64,000 bases of DNA from Euglena gracilis (lineage: Eukaryota > Euglenida > Euglenophyceae > Euglenales), in the NCBI GenBank assembly GCA_039621445.1, contig CP154955.1, positions 4,185,836 through 4,249,835 of the forward strand. The letters are read 5' to 3'. The position numbers were made by a program, and so were the translations under genes. Below the pieces are notes generated by a model that had not been told where the DNA came from, did no database searches, and saw only the letters and a program-made list of their open reading frames with translations. Each line of letters starts with the position of its first letter. Position 1 is the stretch's first letter. Shown here piece by piece: positions 33,393 through 44,001 of the stretch.

Positions 33393-34573
33393 TGGCGGGG
33401 TGCACATCAAGGTTTGGCCTTGGCCCTGGTGCGGATCCCTGTTGGAGCCAAGGCCAAGAAAACCAACAACAACGAAACAGAAAGCCTTTCGTTTCCGAAA
33501 TAGCGACAAAAATTGCTGTGGCCCTTTGCAGTGGCAGTTGCAGTCTGGGCCGAGGATGGAGCGGATGCCTGTATATGCAAACCCTGCAAGAAGGGAGGTC
33601 GGACACCACTGCACCTTTCCCTGTACTTCCTCATCTCAGAAGCCAAGCCCTTGTCAGGGGGTAGGCAATGGCCTTGATGAGCCACCGGCAGCCTTGCTGT
33701 ACGGTTTGAGACATATCGACTATCCTGGGAGGAGAGAGGGAACTCTGTTTGGACGGAGTAGTCCCAGGCTGTGATACAGGGGGGAAATCTGAACGACCCC
33801 AAAAACTACATTTGGGGTAGAATTTATGTTGCTTCTTTTCAACTTGGAAGCCCCCCTGGGAAGGATGGGTGGAGGGGTTGCCGGGCCGGATCCCAGGGGG
33901 ATTCCAGGGCGAAGGCATGTATGGGTATGGGTTCCGGCGTGAAGAGACAGAAAATTTTGGGAAATGCAGATATTTTAAGGGATCCCCCTCCTTCAAAAAA
34001 AATTGAACTGGGGGCTTTAAAAAAAAAGTCTGTAAGCATCGGCCCTGTCAAGGGACTACCCCTCTGTTTGTTACCTGCCTTATGGAAAGTCATTTTCCCA
34101 GGAACGTTTTTTTCCACGCAAAATGTGAAATCTCTAAGTTTTTGATGTTGCATACACTATTCATCTGAACTATGCATTTACATATGAGAATGCAAGCATG
34201 TATGAAGACGTATGTGCTTGGATTTAAATGCTTACATGACACGTGTGCACATTTACAGGTTTTCATATCCAAAAAATATGCACGTGTGTGCGCAAACATG
34301 CATGCAAAAACATGCACATGATATGCACACACATATGCATATATGCATGCACATATGTTGTTTTTACCTACATGTAAACCTCCACAGGGGGAATGTGGTA
34401 GGTATTCTCTCTTTGACCCATTTCTCGGAAAGAATCAGTCGATGAATCTGATGGTTTGTAGTCTGCTGCTCATGTTTGGGAATTTAAAAAGAAGCGTGTT
34501 ATAAAAATACCAATTGCCTTGGTGTGTTTTCGCCAGAAAATTGCGTGGCCGGAGTTTGGTTGATCATCCACAC
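33393..34573. other. No confidently supported gene
   Basis: A minus-strand segment at about 33560-33745 follows an acceptor-like CTCTCCTCCCAG and reads RYVSNRTARLPVAHQGHCLP in one frame, with no recognised family. 34140-34380 is rich in CATGCA/ATGTGC dinucleotide-like sequence. Confidence 0.35.
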
Positions 34574-34792
34574 CAGGCTTCTATTAACTCCCTGGGGGGG
34601 AGTGGGGTCCCCCCCAAGCGCCCAGCCCGGCACGGGACCACCGGGGGTGGGGGGCCAAAAAATCGGGCCGTCTAAAGCCATTTTCCAAAAAAAATTCGGC
34701 GCTTCGCGCTTAAACCAGACCTGGGCCTCCGGCCTGGATCCACCCACCCCCCTCCTCCCCTAGGGGTGTCTTCTGACTTGAAAATAAGCCTG
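34574..34792. mobile_element. hAT-like MITE, degenerate ends
   Basis: Termini CAGGCTTCTATT (left) and CAGGCTTATTTT (right, inverted), with flanking 8-mers ATCCACAC/ATCTGTAC agreeing at 5 of 8. Contains G tracts and a CGGCGCTTCGCGC hairpin near 34687-34705. Its right-hand 22 bp form the start of the triplicated unit that follows. Confidence 0.6.
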
Positions 34793-34869
34793 ATCTGTAC
34801 ACACATGCATTAAACACACATATTTTTGTGCCAGCAGCATACTTGTGCATAATAAACAAATGAACTGAG

Positions 34870-35110
34870 TCAGACAATGCCTCCTGGGGCTGCCCGCCCC
34901 CTTGCATCGCCGCCGACAACAAAAAACCTTTTTGTTTGTAAAGGTGCAGTTTCCATAGCCTCATCAATTGCCCAGAAAGAAGCCTGAACTGAAGTAGACT
35001 GGTCATAGGAAAAATCAAAATGGTCTTGGGTCATTTTGGGCTCCCTCCCATCACATTCCCCACAGTAATATAATTTTGGTTGGACGGAATATGTCCACTC
35101 CATCGCAGCA
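34870..35110 (-). CDS. Conserved ORF in triplicated unit, copy 1
   Basis: Reads MEWTYSVQPKLYYCGECDGR, then EPKMTQDHFDFSYDQSTSVQ, then ASFWAIDEAMETAPLQTK and a short tail. The YYCGECDG motif has a CxxC pair. Copies at 35571 and 36267 keep the same frame, with one silent change noted. It may be an exon captured between two MITEs. No family recognised. An alternative donor (AAAAAG|GTTTTT) would remove the tail. Confidence 0.35.
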
Positions 35111-35570
35111 AACCAGGGTTCGATATAAGGACAGGTGGGGGGGGGGGTCCGGACCCCCCCCCCCTGCGGGCCAGGAGGGGGGGTGGGGGGACACCCCCCC
35201 ACTTAAACAGTTGCACGGTCTGGGTTACGGAAGTTTTTGACCCCCCAAAAACGACCAAAAGTGCCATTTTGGGCACTTTTTGGGCAAAAATGTGCCAAAA
35301 ATGTAAAAAAATTTTCGGCGCAAAGCGCCGGAGGAAAAAATTGACCCTTTTTGGGGGGGGGGTCCCGGGAACCCCCCCTGAGGGTCGGTCCGGACCCCCC
35401 TGGCAGGTGGGGGGGTGGTCTGGACCCCCCCCTGCGGGCCAGGAGGGGGGGGGGGGGGGGGGGCACGGGACTTCTGACTTGAAAATAAGCCTGATCTGTA
35501 CACACATGCATTAAACACACATATTTTTGTGCCAGCAGCATACTTGTGCATAATAAACAAATGAACTGAG

Positions 35571-35810
35571 TCAGACAATGCCTCCTGGGGCTGCCCGCCC
35601 CCTTGCATCGCCACCGACAACAAAAAACCTTTTTGTTTGTAAAGGTGCAGTTTCCATAGCCTCATCAATTGCCCAGAAAGAAGCCTGAACTGAAGTAGAC
35701 TGGTCATAGGAAAAATCAAAATGGTCTTGGGTCATTTTGGGCTCCCTCCCATCACATTCCCCACAGTAATATAATTTTGGTTGGACGGAATATGTCCACT
35801 CCATCGCAGC
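35571..35810 (-). CDS. Conserved ORF in triplicated unit, copy 2
   Basis: Same ORF as 34870-35110. It differs by a silent GGC to GGT change in the Val-Gly-Gly-Asp stretch. Confidence 0.35.
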   Translation of the reverse strand, partial: AAMEWTYSVQPKLYYCGECDGREPKMTQDHFDFSYDQSTSVQASFWAIDEAMETAPLQTKRFFVVGGDARGRAAPGGIV

Positions 35811-36266
35811 AAACCAGGGTTCGATATAAGGACAGGGGGGGGGGGTCCGGACCCCCCCCCCTGCGGGCCAGGAGGGGGGGTGGGGGGACACCCCCCCACT
35901 TAAACAGTTGCACGGTCTGGGTTACGGAAGTTTTTGACCCCCCAAAAACGACCAAAAGTGCCATTTTGGGCACTTTTTGGGCAAAAATGTGCCAAAAATG
36001 TAAAAAAATTTTCGGCACAAAGCGCCGGAGGAAAAAATTGACCCTTTTTGGGGGGGGGTCCCGGGAACCCCCCCTGAGGGTCGGTCCGGACCCCCCTGGC
36101 AGGTGGGGGGGTGGTCTGGACCCCCCCCTGCGGGCCAGGAGGGGGGGGGGGTGGGGGGACACGGGACTTCTGACTTGAAAATAAGCCTGATCTGTACACA
36201 CATGCATTAAACACACATATTTTTGTGCCAGCAGCATACTTGTGCATAATAAACAAATGAACTGAG

Positions 36267-36507
36267 TCAGACAATGCCTCCTGGGGCTGCCCGCCCCCTT
36301 GCATCGCCGCCGACAACAAAAAACCTTTTTGTTTGTAAAGGTGCAGTTTCCATAGCCTCATCAATTGCCCAGAAAGAAGCCTGAACTGAAGTAGACTGGT
36401 CATAGGAAAAATCAAAATGGTCTTGGGTCATTTTGGGCTCCCTCCCATCACATTCCCCACAGTAATATAATTTTGGTTGGACGGAATATGTCCACTCCAT
36501 CGCAGCA
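36267..36507 (-). CDS. Conserved ORF in triplicated unit, copy 3
   Basis: Same ORF as copy 1. It lies directly before the complete MITE at 36511-36911, whose target duplication (CAGCAAAC) falls within the frame's upstream codons. Confidence 0.35.
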
Positions 36508-36510
36508 AAC

Positions 36511-36911
36511 CAGGGTTCGATATAAGGACAGGTGGGGGGGGGGGTCCGGACCCCCCCCCTGCGGGCCAGGAGGGGGGGTGGGGGGACACCCCCCCACTTA
36601 AACAGTTGCACGGTCTGGGTTACGGAAGTTTTTGACCCCCCAAAAACGACCAAAAGTGCCATTTTGGGCACTTTTTGGGCAAAAATGTGCCAAAAATGTA
36701 AAAAAATTTTCGGCACAAAGCGCCGGAGGAAAAAATTGACCCTTTTTGGGGGGGGGTCCCGGGAACCCCCCCTGAGGGTCGGTCCGGACCCCCCTGGCAG
36801 GTGGGGGGGTGGTCTGGACCCCCCCCTGCGGGCCAGGAGGGGGGGGGGGGGGGGGGGGGCACGGGACACCCCCCACCTAAACCATGTACGCCCTCCTTAT
36901 ATCAAACCCTG
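36511..36911. mobile_element. hAT-like MITE with exact 8-bp target duplication
   Basis: Termini CAGGGTTCGATATAAGGA (left) and CAGGGTTTGATATAAGGA (right, inverted), flanked by identical CAGCAAAC (36503-36510 and 36912-36919). The interior has long G/C tracts, the direct pair CCCCTGCGGGCCAGGAGGGG, and an A/T-rich centre with a CGGCRCAAAGCGCCG hairpin. Truncated copies begin at 35114 and 35814 within the triplication. Confidence 0.92.
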
Positions 36912-37246
36912 CAGCAAACCCAACTGCACAGACATTTACAGGAAAAAATGTGCCTATCCACCTCCAATGCCCAATGTATCAAATGCCTCTAACACGGTAA
37001 ACCATTGAAACACCTCCCAATGCAACACGATGTGTAGTGCTTTTAGTGCGCCATTTTAGCAATTGTCATGTTTCCGTTGTTTTTCCATCTTGGTGCTGAG
37101 GAGCAGAAGACCTGAGCTTCCGAAAACGCCTCAAAAAAGGGCACCAACAGGGTCCAAAAACTTTGGACGACAGGCTGCATCCCGTGGACATTTTCCGCGC
37201 TCATTTCTACCTGCTGTTTTTAGATATGTTTTGTTTAGGTGACCAT
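36912..37246. other. No supported gene
   Basis: 335 bp without a recognisable feature apart from the flanking target duplications. Confidence 0.5.
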
Positions 37247-37380
37247 CAAGCACCTCTGGTCATCCATGCCCCTAGGCCCAGCATCGCCCAGCATCGCCCA
37301 GCATCGCTCGGCATCGCCCAGCATCGCCCAGCATCGCCTTTGGAGCCCTTGAAGGTGTACCTTTTATGCCTGCTGCTTTT

Positions 37381-37795
37381 GCCGCTCTCGCCCACTTTTG
37401 GCTACTTTTGGCTATCTTTGGTTGCTTTTTTACCACTGTGACTGCTTTTTGAACACTTTTGCCCACATTTGCTGCCTTTTGACCAATTTTGACTGCTTCT
37501 TGACCACTTTTACTGCTTTTTGCCCACTTTTGCCCATTTCCAACCACCTTTGCGGCTTTTTGATCACTTTTGCTGCTTTTTGACCACTTTTGACCACTTT
37601 TGCCTGCTTTTTGACCACTTTTGACAACTTTTGCTGCTTTTTGACCACTTTTGCCCACGTTTGCTACTTTTTTGCCCACTTTTGGCCATTGTTGCTGCTT
37701 TTTGACCACTTTTGCTGCTTTCTGACCACTTTTGCCCCACTTTTGCCTGCTTTTTGACCACTTTTTGACCACGTTTGCTGCTTTTTGGCAGCAGC
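37381..37795. repeat. TTTTGACCAC/TTTTGCTGCT satellite
   Basis: About 40 units of 10-11 bp. Gives long Lys/Ser/Gln-rich frames on the minus strand that are repeat artefacts. Confidence 0.88.
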
Positions 37796-38035
37796 ACAAG
37801 ATGTGGTGTGCAGGCCTATGAGATGGCAACATCGAGTGCAAGTTGCAAGCCTCTTGCCGGTCAGACAAACAGAGACCAAAACAGTTGTTGTGCTAGAGGG
37901 TGGAGGGTGGCACCCCTGCAATTGCAACGGGGTGTCGACCAAACACCCCGCCTAGACCAAGCTGGATCTGCGGCAAGTGTAAGTGTTCAGAGGTTATACC
38001 AACAACAACCAAAGAAGGACACAGCAAAATGGCGT

Positions 38036-38592
38036 TGTCCAGCATCTGCACCTTGTCCACCATCTGCATCTTGTCCAGCATCGGCACCTTGTCCAGCATC
38101 GGCACCTTATCAGTATTTGCAACGTTGTCCGGTGTCTGCATCCACTTCATCTTGTCCAGTATCTGCTTCTTGTCCAGCATCTTCACCTTGTCCAGCATCG
38201 GCATGTTGTCCACCATCTGCACCTTGTCCAGCACCGGCACCTTGTCCAGCATCGGCACCTTATCAGTATTTGCAACGTTGTCCGGTGTCTGCATCCACTT
38301 CATCTTGTCCAGTATCTGCTTCTTGTCCAGCATCTGCATCTTGTCCAGCATCTGCATGTTGTCCAGCATTTGCATCTTGTCTAGCATCTGCACCTTGTAC
38401 AGCATCGGCACCTTGTCCAGCATCGGCATCTTATCAGTATCTGCATCTTGTCCACCATCTACATGTTGTCCAGTATCTGCATCCACTTCATCTTGTCCAG
38501 CATCGGCATCTTGTCTGGTGTGTACATCTTGTCCAACGCCTGCATCTTGTCCAGCATCTGCATCTTGTCCAGAGTCTGTCCAGTATTCATCC
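38036..38592. repeat. CATCTTGTCCAGCATCTG minisatellite
   Basis: About 30 degenerate 18-bp units with a larger internal duplication (38080-38170 repeated at 38240-38330). The plus and minus open frames over 240 codons are consequences of the 18-bp period. Confidence 0.9.
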
Positions 38593-39378
38593 AATGGCAC
38601 CCAACCTAGCCAAAATAACCACAAAGCCCAAAAATGACCACAAAAACCCAAAATTGACCACAAAAAGCCCCAAAAAGCAACCAAAATGACCCAAAATGCT
38701 TCAAATGACAAAAAAATGCCCAAAAACGCCAAAAGATTGTGAAAAATGACCCAAAATCACCACAAAGGCACAAAATGGCCCACAATGCCATAAAATGCTC
38801 ATATTGACCCAAATTAACCTTATATTTGCCAACTCAGTGACAAATAACCCCCAAATTAGCAAAAATTGATCCATAATAACCAAAATGGGTGTAAGGCTGG
38901 AGAATTGTGGGGAAATTATCCCAGAAATGGGTTTAATTCTTCAAAATGTACAAAAAAAATGCCAGCATCGCCCAGCATCGCCCAGCATCGCCCAGCATCA
39001 CCCAGCATCGGAACCCCACCTCTGGTCTCCAAAATTCCAGCATCGCCCAGCATCGCCCAGCATCGCCCTGCATCGCCCAGCATCGCCCAGCATCATCAGA
39101 GGTGCTTGATGACCATGACCCAAAAAATACACCAAATCAGCTTTATAGAATATAAAAATAAACCGTTTAAAGCAGAAGCAGAAGAAACAGTTCAGAATTT
39201 GCAACCACTGGATGCTTGCGTGCTCTCAGGAAATTGTCATTTTCACAAATCTTCTGGAAAAAAGAACCCAAATGACACTTCCCAAGGTGGGTAAGACAGA
39301 ACTCCAAAGGTGGGCAGTCCCTTGCAAATACTGTCGCACAAGTACAGGGCCAAAAAAAGACAAAGACAAACGGCTGAT

Positions 39379-39471
39379 GCATTGTGTCCGCCAGACATGA
39401 AAATGGGAGACGTCATGCCCAGCCACCATGCGGCAAAACACATCGTCCCAAGGAAACAGAATGACCCGCAG
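39379..39471 (-). pseudogene. Extra mTERF C-terminal fragment
   Basis: Reads LRVILFPWDDVFCRMVAGHD then VSHFHVWR, matching the last 30 codons of the mTERF exons at 39522-39808 and 54788-55064. It lies 51 bp beyond the end of gene B on the same strand, without the preceding conserved part. Either a partial tandem copy or an alternative terminal exon. Confidence 0.65.
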
Positions 39472-39521
39472 TTCCAACTTCATTCCACTGAACGGCAAGA
39501 AAAATAACAGAACAAGCAGTC

Positions 39522-39808
39522 TCATTCAGTCTTGGCATTGTCCATCCAGGCATGGAAATGGGCCACGTCCCGGCCCGCCAGCGTGCGGCAAAACACCTCG
39601 TCCCGGGGGAAGAGTAAATCGCGCAAACTGTAGTCCCCCTGCCTCCGCCCCAGCGACTGCAGATACCGGAAGCGGGGCCGCAGGCGCTTCTCCAGGCTGT
39701 AATTCCACAGCATGGGGTAGCCGTCCACCTCGGCCCGCGAGCGCCCCATGTCTTCCAGGATGAAGCGGAGCATCGGTCTCAGCTTCCGGTCGCGTACGCC
39801 ATGCTGTG
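39522..39808 (-). CDS. mTERF-family gene B, C-terminal exon
   Basis: Reads RKLRPMLRFILEDMGRSRAE, then VDGYPMLWNYSLEKRLRPRF, then RYLQSLGR and a tail LFPRDEVFCRTLAGRDVAHF. The PMLWNYSLEKRLRPRFRYL segment is the signature of the last mTERF repeats. mTERF proteins are helical-repeat nucleic-acid binders in mitochondria or plastids acting in transcription termination, splicing or ribosome assembly. The exon probably begins at an AG just before CATGGCGTACGCGACC (near 39808) and ends in a stop at 39522. GC-rich compared with surrounding repeats. Paralogue of 54788-55064. Confidence 0.82.
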
Positions 39809-40489
39809 CCATGGGTAACACAAATGATTGTGTTTTTTTTATAATAAAAAAAAACAACAGGAAAAGGCAAATCAGACATTCGTGTTCACTTCTGATCAGG
39901 ACAGGGGAATCAAACGGAAGGAAAGGAAGGGAGGGTTAATGATTGGTGGCTTTTTATTAATGATTATTGGTGACTCGCCATGTTGCGAAGTGTACCTAGG
40001 CTTGCACTCAATCAGGAGACAACTTCTCAGATGGAAAGGGAGCTGTATTCTGGCAAAATGGGCACCACCAGGGGGGACAGAGAAAGCAAAGACGTTCTTT
40101 TTGGGGGTTTCATCCCGAAAAAGTATAAGTCGAAAAGTGGCACCCGGGTCTCCCCCTTACGACCCCCCCCCAGGCAAGTTGGATATGGCTGCCTTTTTCC
40201 ATGAAGTATTCTTGAAATTTCTAAATTGCAGGATTTCTGAAGCTTGTGTTGGTCGGATTGTTGATTTGGACCCAGAAAAATTAGGAAAATTTCTCTTTGT
40301 ACCAACCACTCCATTTTTTTTGAAAAAAATCTCAGCATCCTGACAACTCACTAGGTCCAGGATGCGGTCAAACTTCGTCCTAAATTTTTAAAAGCAAAAG
40401 CCCCACACCAGTATGGCTGTAACCCTGACCCTATCCCAGATAAATAACCAGGGTGGACGAAAATGCGCTAGGCCGGCTCGAAAAAAAAA

Positions 40490-40850
40490 GTGTAAAAATG
40501 CGCAATGATGCGCAAAAAAATACACCTTTTTTGAAAAGAATGTGCAAGAACTCAGAAAACAAGCTCAGTTATCACGAAAATGCAAAAAAAATGCCCAAAA
40601 ACGTGCAAAAATGGCATCAAATTTGCAACGATTGGACGGAATTATGTGGAAAATGTCAGTTTCATTTTTTTCGAATATTTTCAATTTTTTAAAAAATTTC
40701 CAAATTTTTCAAAGAAACGCAAAAAAAGGGCAAAAATGGTCAAAAATGTGAAATTGAGAAAACTAGGGAAAAAATGTGCCAAAAGACAAAAAAAATGCCT
40801 GGAGAAACCGAAAAAATGCGCAAAAAATGCGAAAAAAAATGCGAAACACC
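40490..40850. repeat. AAAAATGCGC repeat region
   Basis: A-rich sequence with recurring AAAAATGCGC/AAAAATGTGC units, ending at a C run (40849). It lies in the intron between the last two gene B exons. Similar to 15255-15400. Confidence 0.6.
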
Positions 40851-41044
40851 CCCCCCCCCGAATAAAGCCGAATTTCCCGGACCCAGCTACCTTTGGTCTT
40901 GGATTGTTTGTGCAGGACCTAAACATATGCACTTGCTTTCCATCCAACACAACAAAAATATGGTGAGAGGACAGGGGGGTTTTAGAGCACCAGCTATATC
41001 TCTCTGCGCTTCCAACTGTAAAAAAAGGCTGTCCGCTCTCTCTG

Positions 41045-41201
41045 GACAGCACTGTGGTCAACACTGTAATTGAAGAAGGTAGGAGCGATGCGCAAATGCC
41101 TGGCAACGTCCAGGCCATTCTCCTCCAGAAGTGCAATCTTTTCCCACAAAACTGCGGGCCGACATCCCAACATGTTTGGGTTGATGGGATGCACCTCATC
41201 A
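41045..41201 (-). CDS. mTERF-family gene B, internal exon
   Basis: Reads NPNMLGCRPAVLWEKIALLE, then ENGLDVARHLRIAPTFFNYS, an mTERF repeat with the L-x6-G-x5-P spacing. An acceptor AG precedes TGATGAGGTGCATCCC, as in the paralogous exon at 59790-59941 (TGAGGCGCATTCC). The 3' limit is approximate, near the end of shared sequence (GCTGTCCA). The upstream intron is filled by the 4.1-kb hAT-like element starting 103 bp away. Confidence 0.8.
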
Positions 41202-42959
41202 CTGTCCAGCGAGAGGGGCTCACTCCTAATAATGGAACCAAAACAAATGGTTTCTTTTTGCAAATGGTTTGATTCCTTCCAAAACCAGTTTTGGAATTGC
41301 AGACCAGGGCGGTCCTTAAGCAAAAAAAAAATCTGTCCCCATACACTTCAATCAAAAAATAAGGAAAAGGGGATTCTGGCCGGGGAAAATTTTTGAATTT
41401 TTTTTTGAAAAATGAACCCAAAATACAGGGGGGGGGAATTGGGGCCAGTTAAAATTAGAACCAACAAAATTGGAAGCCGAAAATATTGGTGCCAAACCTG
41501 AAAACGGCCCGGAAAAAATTGCCAGGATTTTGTCTGTGAAAACGTCTTAGGCGGCCAAATTCGCACTTAAGGGTTTTTCCTTTAAAATTTGCGCATTTGC
41601 GCAAATGCGCAAATTTTACGAAATTCCTGGACCCTGTACCCTGACACAGGGAGAACAGATTATGAGCTGTGACACCCCTCCATTGGAGGGGATTAACTCC
41701 CAGTAGTTTGGTGTAAATGCTGCTTACCAAGTAACGCGAAGAGGGCAGAGGGTGAGATTGGTGCTCTTGTACATCAAACAAGAGAGAGGCACACACCGAC
41801 ACTTGGAAATGGTGCTGACGTGCAGACTGAACTGGCCTGAATACCACCGCCACCGGTAAGAACACACAGGAGCCTCATTAGATCACACACCACAGACTAC
41901 TTCAGCCAGCCGTCACGCAACTGATTTGTGTTTGTGGGCGCATTTGTGCAAATAAAAACAATTGTGTTTGTGGGCACATTTGCGCAAATAAAACGTAAAC
42001 GGATGATGATAAAATGGTGTATTTGTAGGCGCAAATGCACGCACAAACAAATTTTTTGGTGCACGCATTTGCGCAAATGCGCACACCAACATGTTTATTT
42101 GCGCAAATGCATACACCAACATGTATTTTTACTTTCTATGAAAAAAGACACCAATGAGGACCATGACCCCACAAGGTTTAAAATGTGATGGGTGTGTTGG
42201 TGTGTGCAATTGCGCAAAAAAACACAATTATGTTTGTGCGCGCATTTGCGCAAATGCGCAAATAAACATTTTATACACCGCTTCAAAATGATGTGTTTGC
42301 AGGAGCATTAGAGCACACAAACAAAGTTGTGTTTACTTGCGCAAATGCGCGCACCAACACACATCAGTTGTGCGATACCATCTCCTCCTCTGTCACAGCT
42401 GGCGAACGCAATTCCTCACGTCAACCATCGATTTGCACCATGATGTGGTGATGAAATTTGTGGTGAGAGGTGGTGTGGAGTGTTCACTGGAACACGGCAT
42501 TTGACTGGCGAAAATTTGCCTGCCTTACGTGTGCACATTTGCACTGCTGTTACCCGGCCCGAACGGCCTGTTGTTTCGGCGTCATCTGTTTAGCAGTTAA
42601 ACGTCATGAATTGATGACGTGCAAACTACCTGTGACTGTTCGACACCTTTTCTGCATCAGCACTGCATGACAAGAAGTCAAAATTTGGCACCTGAAATGC
42701 CTGGGACGTGTCGGGCCGTAGTCCGTTTTATGGTTTTCTTTGCCATTTTTCCCTTGAAAAACGTAAAAAACGCCAGTTTTTGTGTACAATTTGGGGGGAG
42801 TGAAACCCACCGCTTTGATGCACCCAATCCAGTGGTAAAGCTTCCTTGCACCCAAAGTAACGGGTGTTTGAGGGCTACCTTTCTCCGGCTGCCGGTTGCC
42901 ATGCACTGGCACCACGTTGTCCCCCCAGTCTTACATCCCAGTTGCGGGGTATAACGTGG

Positions 42960-43090
42960 CCGCTGTGGTGGGTGTCGTTGCACCGGGGAGGTGGATGCTG
43001 GCCTCCTGGGTGCTGAAGCACCAGCAGCTGATGTGGCTGTAACAGTGGAGCCGGGACGCAGGCCAGCGGCAGGGCCCTTGGGACCCAAAA
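42960..43090. repeat. GTTGCACCRGGGAGG dispersed repeat
   Basis: Shares GTTGCACCGGGGAGGTGGATG and following sequence with 61013-61120. A further shared stretch (44270-44720 versus 61285-61480) includes CCGCCGGCAGYTCGGG and TTTTGCACTCTCTT, so both loci carry pieces of one larger family. Confidence 0.6.
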
Positions 43091-43657
43091 ATTGGTGCCG
43101 GTGGACGTGTACCGTCACTGGGTGGCTGTGAACCCACCTTCAAGAGATCCCATGTCTCCATCTTTTGTGGGTCCAAAAACGGCACAATAACACCATATGC
43201 TGGAGGAGACGGTGTGGTCATTTGGGTTGAACCCACTCAGAAGCCACTAAGGGTAGCTGTAAATGAAATTGCTTTTTACTTCTCCATTGGTGGTTCATTT
43301 GCGCATTTGCGCATCACGTTGTTTTGTAGGCGCAAATAAACATAATAAATTGTGCAGTTTCTTCATGCAGTTTATTTGCGCATTTGCGCCTACAAACAAC
43401 GTGATGGGCACAAATGCGCAAATAAACCACATCTGCTGCTGGTGTTTGTCAGTTGTGTTTCCGTCACACCCTTCTTCTTTGTGTTTATTTGCGCATTGCG
43501 CAAATAAACAAAGAACATGTTTATGTGCGCATTTGCGCAAATGAGCGCATAAACATAATTTTGTTTGTGCGTGCATTTGCGCCCATAAGCTTGCGCCTCG
43601 ACAAACAGTGTGGCAAACCCACCAACTGGACGGCCAGTTGGTCCGTGCCGTCACGGC

Positions 43658-44001
43658 CAGGGGTTTTTTTAAGACCGGGGGGGGGAGGGGGGGTCCCCCC
43701 CCCCCCACCCACCCCCCTGGGGGGCCCCCCCCCCGGGGGGGGGGGAGGGGGTCCCGGGGGACCCACAAAAAATGGCCGAAAAATCGCGAAAAATGCTAAA
43801 AATAGAATTTTTTCGGCGCCTGCGGCGCCGAAAAGTATATCCCACCCCCCTCCGGGGGGGGGGGGGACCTACTGATCCATTACCCTGAACCCTTAAAACC
43901 CCGGGGGGGGGGGGGGGGGGGGGGGGGGAGGGGGTCCGGCGGACCCACCCACCCTACCCCCCCCTCCCCCCCCCGTGCGTCCAAACTTAAAAAAATCCCT
44001 G
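43658..44001. mobile_element. hAT-like MITE with exact 8-bp target duplication
   Basis: Termini CAGGGGTTTTTTTAAG and, inverted, CAGGGATTTTTTTAAG, flanked by GTCACGGC on both sides (43650-43657 and 44002-44009). Contains long C and G tracts and an 11-bp perfect hairpin TTTTCGGCGCC-TGC-GGCGCCGAAAA at 43810-43834. Same terminal subfamily as the element inside mTERF gene A (63185-63581). Confidence 0.92.

Larger units (their letters stand above)
34771..36864. repeat. Tandem triplication, about 700-bp unit
   Basis: Copies start at 34771, 35472 and 36168 and are almost identical apart from G/C-tract lengths and a few substitutions. Each unit is the right tip of MITE 34574-34792, then 320 bp of unique sequence, then the left and central part of the hAT-like MITE whose only complete copy is 36511-36911. 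The junction joins CACGGGA of one MITE to CTTCTGAC of the other, so amplification broke within two MITEs. Confidence 0.92.
37247..39108. mobile_element. hAT-like element, 1.86 kb, second copy of 28108 family
   Basis: Left terminus CAAGCACCTCTGGTC, right terminus (inverted) CAAGCACCTCTGATG. Flanking 8-mers GTGACCAT and ATGACCAT match at 7 of 8. GCATCGCCCA 10-mers form arrays near both ends (37281-37338; 38963-39011 and 39038-39093), all in the same orientation. The interior holds a TTTTGACCAC satellite, the 18-bp CATCTTGTCCAGCATCTG minisatellite and the A-rich array also present in 28108-29909. No transposase frame. Confidence 0.88.

Noticed and set aside
37893-38732. Long open frames of 245-304 codons on both strands
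   Set aside because: They are translations of the 18-bp minisatellite, whose period is a multiple of three; amino-acid repeats follow the DNA unit exactly.
37281-39093. CRISPR-like appearance of regularly spaced GCATCGCCCA repeats
   Set aside because: Units are head-to-tail without unique spacers, too short, and lie in a eukaryotic transposon; no cas genes.
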